Below, piece by piece: positions 59,552 through 64,000 of a stretch of DNA of 64,000 bases. Origin of the DNA: Botryotinia globosa (lineage: Eukaryota > Ascomycota > Leotiomycetes > Helotiales > Sclerotiniaceae); NCBI GenBank assembly GCA_014898425.1, contig RCSZ01000004.1:806001-870000 (forward strand), read 5' to 3'. A model generated the notes under the pieces. The model searched no databases and had not been told where the DNA came from. It was given only the letters and a program-made list of their open reading frames with translations. The translations under genes were made by a program, and so were the position numbers. The first letter of the stretch is position 1, and every line of letters begins with the position of its first letter.

Positions 59552-61223
59552 TTACACTACCCGTTCTGGTTTCTCCTCTTCAATCGAAGGTGCAGCAGTG
59601 TTAACTGCAGTGCCAGTCTCTTCGTCCACTGGCTGATTCTTGGGTACACCGAAATCGGTTGGAGCATAACGAGACATCTTTCTCAATCTTTCACCATACT
59701 TGTAAAACAAGAAAGGAATTGGCAAAAATGCGATAGCCAAGAAGCCTAACAAACTACCAGCCCATTGTACACCAAGATTGTGGAACATTGCTGTGGCAAA
59801 CAATGGGAATCCAGCACCGAAGAAAGATCGAAGGAAGGTATTGGCAGCGATAGCACTGGCAGCGACAAACAAATATGAATCGATAAGGTAGTTCAAAGCT
59901 TGTAAGAAGATGGTCATGATACCGGCTCCAGTCAATATACCACTGACGGTTGGAGCGGCCCAGTTGATAGATGGATAGTTTCCTGTCCATGCAAACCAGA
60001 AAAGACCACAAGGGAATAGACAAGCACCAACCATCATTGGAACAAGTCTCTCCTCTGGAACTGGAATACCACCATTCGCCTTGAGTTTGCGATTGTATCT
60101 TGGCTCGAAGGCAATGACGATACCACAACCGAAGAGAACACCAATGATCATTCCCAAATATGGTAGTGTTGCAACTGCCGGGTCAATTCCACGGTATTCG
60201 GCGAACACAATAGGGTAGGCTTCCAAGAAAAGATACAAGATACCATAGATGAAAGCGGTATAGATGGTGATGAGGAATACGATTGGCTCCCCGAAGAGAA
60301 GCTTGAATGGGAGGAACAAGTGCTTTCTAACAAGATCATCAAAGCTGATGATCTCTTCTTCACTGATATGGTGAATGGCGAAGTTACCAGTCTCCTTTCG
60401 AATCTTTCCTGCTCGGCTTTGGAGGAGTGTCTTGGCGTATGTTTCCTCGAGGAACAAGATGTCGAGAATGAAAGCGAGAGCACCCATGATACCAGTGATG
60501 TATTCGGTCCATCTCCAACCAAGGTGAGATGTGGTGATGAATGCTCCAACGATAGGCGAGATGAAGGGGCCGATAAATACCAAGGCTGAGAAAGCAGCAA
60601 TAGCAATACCTCGAGTCTCGTTTCCAAACATATCAGCGAAAGCGCCACCGACGACAGCCAAGGGACAAGAAGCGAAGACACCTGCGAAGAATCGACATAA
60701 CATCAATGTTTGGAAGTCCTTGGCAGTTGCCGCTGCAAACATAAAGCAGGTGAAAACAAAGCATGCTAAGGTTACGGGTTTCTTTCGACCATAGAGTTCA
60801 GATATTGGACCGAAGAACAAGGGACCTGGAAGATGTTCATTAGCCATGAAGTTCAAGGTATAAATCACGGGGATAAAACATACCAGTTGCAAAACCACAG
60901 ATGTATAAAGTCAAACCAAGAATAGACACAACCTCACTGACGCCAAATTCGTAAGCGACTGGTGCCACAGCTGCTGAGTATACAGATGAACCCCATGATG
61001 CAATAAGAGTATCAAATCCAAGAACTGCAGCAGTTCTCATCTTCCTTCCAAAAGTCCATGACTTTGCATTAGCAGGGTCATTTTCATCCGTTAGTTCGAC
61101 GAGATAGTTGCTCTGTTCACCAACAAGATGAGGTGGTAACCCTCTGTCTTTACCCAATCGATATGATTTATGGGTCGTTGAGATAACGATCGGTTCATCG
61201 GGGCGGGGTGCTAAGTCGAACAT
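59552..61223 (-). CDS. MFS transporter, DHA1 (drug:H+ antiporter) type
   Basis: Two exons, 61223-60884 and 60825-59552 (58-bp intron GTATGT...TTCCAG), encode 537 aa. A ~80-residue cytosolic N-terminus (containing NDPANAKSW, a DHA1-typical phrase) precedes about 12 predicted membrane helices. The loop between helices 2 and 3 carries the MFS motif as GPISELYGRKKP. CRFFAGVFASCPLAVVGG and GPFISPIVGAFI correspond to helices 4 and 5. A long central loop contains KIRKETGNFAIHH. This resembles the Flu1/Tpo/Mdr group exporting drugs, polyamines or toxins at the plasma membrane; the substrate cannot be told. Neighbours are a dead P450 fragment and a secreted protein gene. The C-terminus is a charged cytosolic tail. 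Confidence 0.92.
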
Positions 61224-62439
61224 ATTGCACGCAAAAGATACAAAATCTTATGGAGAATTCGAACTGAGAGACGATCACAATCTTTGAGATGGATGAAGAA
61301 TGAGATCCATGGTGCGAGATCCTCCTTATTATGTTATTGTTTGGCACTCTTCACTACTGAATAATTTCCGGGTAGGATGAAAGTTCTAGCGATTCGTATG
61401 ATGTAAATCCACATAAAATCCACAAAACCAACGACCCACTGCGACCGTAGCATCAAGAATTGATCAGTTAACCTCGGCAAGTTTAAAGGGCTTTCTACCT
61501 TTTTCTCATAGATATTCAAATGTTTACCGCCAGACAACTAACCAAATGGGAGGGAAATTTGTCATTTTGGGGGCTCAAGTTCATTCTATGGCTGTTCTAG
61601 ATCGACAACGCCTGTGACGCACGGGATGCGGCACTGATATCTATGCGTTTCTAGTAGAACAACCATGGTTCACTAGAGGATATACGATTTGCCAAGATAA
61701 AAACTTTATTTATAATTCTGTTTTAAAGGATTTTTCAAAGGGATCAGTAGGGCCGAAACTGGAAGAAAGTTCTTTCGCAAATTCGGTGTGGTGTGATTGA
61801 CTCAGTTGAGGAAATCCGATGCACCACCAAGAATGAACCGAGGTACAACGAATCAATACATTGTCCTGTCCGTTTAGGGGCAAATTTCTCGTTTTCCATA
61901 CACTGTACCTAGGTACTTTCATTGTACACGTAATTTGCTTCTACATTTTCATTTTTTGCATTTCAAATCAAAAGCAATGGAAATTCTACACATATTGCAT
62001 AAACCATTTCACATATTGAACGCAGACTGATTTTGATGTATTTTCTTTATCATTGATCTGTTCTTAGCTTTTTCGAGTCTAGATAGGTTTTCATCTTGGG
62101 ATGCACCTATCCGCTCATCAGCCAATTCGCTACATATAAATTCCGACGCTAAAAAGCTTGAGCCCCTCAACATGCGAAACCAAATCAATCATTAGTAGTA
62201 CCTTGACGCCCAAACTTCCCAAGATGTCAGACCTGCCATGAGATAACAAAAGAAATCTCCGAAATCAGCATAAGCTGTTAGGCTGTCAAATCCATGCCAA
62301 AAGCAATTCCTATGCTTATCTGCCAGCGATGCTGATTGATCTGCTTCTCTAATCAGTTGATCACCTGGATAGATCCAGCTTTCCCACACCCCCATCGGCA
62401 CTGCTGAATCATCCGTGTGTTCGGCAAATAAAGTTGTGG
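61224..62439. other. Promoter region of the MFS gene and 3' region of the secreted-protein gene
   Basis: No gene recognised. TACCTAGGTA occurs within a 12-bp palindrome at 61905-61916. Confidence 0.4.
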
Positions 62440-63402
62440 TTAATTGCAGGGAAACTGACAACGATTGACCCATTGAGCATCGCCAACATCGGCATGAATC
62501 CAGCAGCCATTATACGCAGTCGTACATCTACCCGCATAACAAAATTCAGGGAAGGCGGTAAGGCGTTGATTGTTAAATGCCATGTGACCGACGATCTTAT
62601 ATGGAAGTTGACTTGCCATATCAATGTTTTGGTCCGAAAACATGCCTCCGATTTGACGGCAAGAATTATCCCAGAGGTAAACCATGTCAGTCTTTTTACC
62701 CTCAGCGAGTCTTGAAGGTGTGACTGTGATGGCTATGGTGCAATAGCCAGGGTCGGCATGATGGCAAAAATCTCCTCGACGATTGATTGTTCCATCGCGA
62801 GTCTCAATGATTTCTCCATCACGAGCATCTACTGTTCCTTCGAGAGCCTTGGTATCAAATGATGCTCCATCAATAACCCCAACTGTGTTGTCTCGGCGGG
62901 CATTCATGTTGTTACATTGGAATACACAAACATTTTGCCACTGGTCTTTTCCATTGCCGATAGGGACTCTGTTCCAGCAAGGGTCATTTGATCCCCAACA
63001 TCTACCAGCATAGCAAATGCTAGGGTTGGTTGCAATGCGTTCCATGGCACTTTCTCCGGTGTATAGTGTTCCGACAATCTTATATGGAAGACGGCTGGCC
63101 ATGTCGATCTTGTAACCCGATTCCATGAATCCATATCTATTACAGTAACTATCGAAAAGGTAAATGAACTCAGGTTGTTCATCGGCGATTCTCGATGGAG
63201 TTACAGTGATACCGATGGTGCAGTAGTTTTCAGGAGCCATGTGGCATGTAAATCCAGGATCGGCACGAGGTGCAAGGGAGGCTGCCTTGGAGACTGCCTG
63301 GGAGACAATTGGGGTCGCGTTGACGACTGGGACAGTGACCGAGAGGAATGAGAGAAGTCCAATCATGTTTGGCATGATGCGGTTTGGATTAAGAAAGAGC
63401 AT
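62440..63402 (-). CDS. Secreted protein with two copies of an eight-cysteine module
   Basis: A single frame encodes 320 aa. A hydrophobic stretch (MIGLLSFLSVTVPVV, 13-27) followed by NATP is a probable signal peptide; a start at Met10 or Met13 would give a more standard one. The mature part holds two homologous modules, about 47-165 and 212-320. Cysteines are C53, 61, 87, 130, 135, 142, 159, 163 and C213, 221, 248, 288, 293, 300, 315, 319, with nearly identical spacing. Both contain YCTI-ITVTPSR, IDMAS-LPYKIVG and CYAGRC. Dibasic RR sites at 169-170 and 208-209 bracket a ~40-residue linker, and a PRAD site lies before module 1. These could be Kex2 cleavage points. No known family recognised; an apoplastic or cell-surface role is inference. 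Confidence 0.85.
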   Translation of the reverse strand: MLFLNPNRIMPNMIGLLSFLSVTVPVVNATPIVSQAVSKAASLAPRADPGFTCHMAPENYCTIGITVTPSRIADEQPEFIYLFDSYCNRYGFMESGYKIDMASRLPYKIVGTLYTGESAMERIATNPSICYAGRCWGSNDPCWNRVPIGNGKDQWQNVCVFQCNNMNARRDNTVGVIDGASFDTKALEGTVDARDGEIIETRDGTINRRGDFCHHADPGYCTIAITVTPSRLAEGKKTDMVYLWDNSCRQIGGMFSDQNIDMASQLPYKIVGHMAFNNQRLTAFPEFCYAGRCTTAYNGCWIHADVGDAQWVNRCQFPCN

Positions 63403-64000
63403 GTTGAAGTTGGGTATTAGGTTTTAGGGTATCGATTGTGATTTGGGCTGAAGTATCGTCAGTTCTTTGCCCCTCAAAAGAAGTTTCTTTTCACTTACTG
63501 TAAATGTGGGGGTGTATTGAGGTAAAAAGAGACGGGGAGAATGTCAATTGTGGTGCTTTTTTGCTTGAAGAGTCTAGGATTTGTTCTGATGTCGTGTTTA
63601 TGGAAAGTAAAATTGTAGGCAGGAGAGAGCTCAACCTTTTATGGTAGTTGAAGAGCTTGAGATACCAGGCTGTACCGTACCGGTGAATCTTTCATGAGGG
63701 TACTGCGCAGAATATCTCGAAAACATAGTATGGTTTAAGCCAATACAGCTTCAGAGAATAACTGCGCCTTTCATCTTGAAAAGGTAATTTGATTCAGAGC
63801 GAGCGCCGCTTTGATGAGCCTCCACTTACTTGAAGCAATCTGAGGAAATAGGTTCGAGTGAATACTAAAAATTTGCTTCGCCTACAAAGTTATACATGGC
63901 AGTCATGTAGTCGGGAGAATTTTGATACGCAAGAATAGAAAGAAAGCCGTATTAGTTTAGTTGGCTATCTTCATTCACGAAGGTGAAAATTTAATCACAG
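63403..64000. promoter_or_regulatory. Upstream region of the secreted-protein gene
   Basis: About 600 bp before the minus-strand start codon, to the window end. Probably promoter and leader; no specific element identified and no other gene seen. Confidence 0.35.

Noticed and set aside
56589..63402. Secondary-metabolite gene cluster including P450, MFS and secreted protein
   Set aside because: No synthase or other tailoring enzyme is present and the P450 is dead; at most a remnant.

Overview
This is a eukaryotic window from a filamentous ascomycete. Genes carry short introns (about 48-98 bp, GT...AG with CTAAC/CTGAC-like branch points), and the families present are typical of Pezizomycotina: Zn2Cys6 regulator, 2EXR protein, DHA1 drug transporter, Hsf1, Cwc27, H2A.Z. 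The AT-rich intergenic DNA and decayed, transition-rich repeat relics fit a RIP-affected leotiomycete. A Botrytis/Sclerotinia-like species is my best guess, but that is an inference. There are no bacterial features, CRISPR arrays, rRNA or convincing tRNA genes.

Layout. 1-1.5 kb is an AT-rich island with two decayed inverted-repeat elements, followed by a three-exon 2EXR-domain gene (2.5-4.2 kb). 4.9-12.0 kb (minus) is a very large SANT-domain gene of the Snt1/SET3-complex type, divergent from deoxyhypusine synthase (13.0-14.2 kb). 14.2-30.5 kb is gene-poor. It holds a 90-bp tandem repeat, one small lysine/alanine-rich gene (15.8-16.5 kb, minus), a MITE-like hairpin element at 16.6 kb, and many microsatellites. 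30.5-36 kb carries an RRM + R3H RNA-binding protein and the spliceosomal cyclophilin Cwc27. 38.6-41.0 kb is heat-shock factor Hsf1. 41-46.6 kb is again gene-poor, with long simple repeats and a degraded AT-rich block. 46.7-48.7 kb is a Zn2Cys6 regulator. 51.5-54.3 kb holds an uncharacterised Cys-motif protein convergent with the H2A.Z histone gene. 56.6-57.7 kb (minus) is an orphan protein with a Cys-rich tail. 58.6-63.4 kb (minus) holds a truncated cytochrome P450 relic, an MFS transporter and a secreted protein made of two copies of an eight-cysteine module.

Most recognised genes are conserved nuclear or housekeeping functions: chromatin (Snt1, H2A.Z), eIF5A modification (DHS), RNA metabolism (RRM/R3H, Cwc27) and stress transcription (Hsf1). 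They do not form a pathway cluster. The accessory part lies at the left edge and right end. The most interesting signals are the duplicated eight-Cys secreted protein with dibasic sites between modules, a 10-bp palindrome (TACCTAGGTA) found eight times outside intact coding sequence, the repeat relics, and two orphan Cys-motif proteins. Exon boundaries were assigned by eye from splice consensus and frame continuity.
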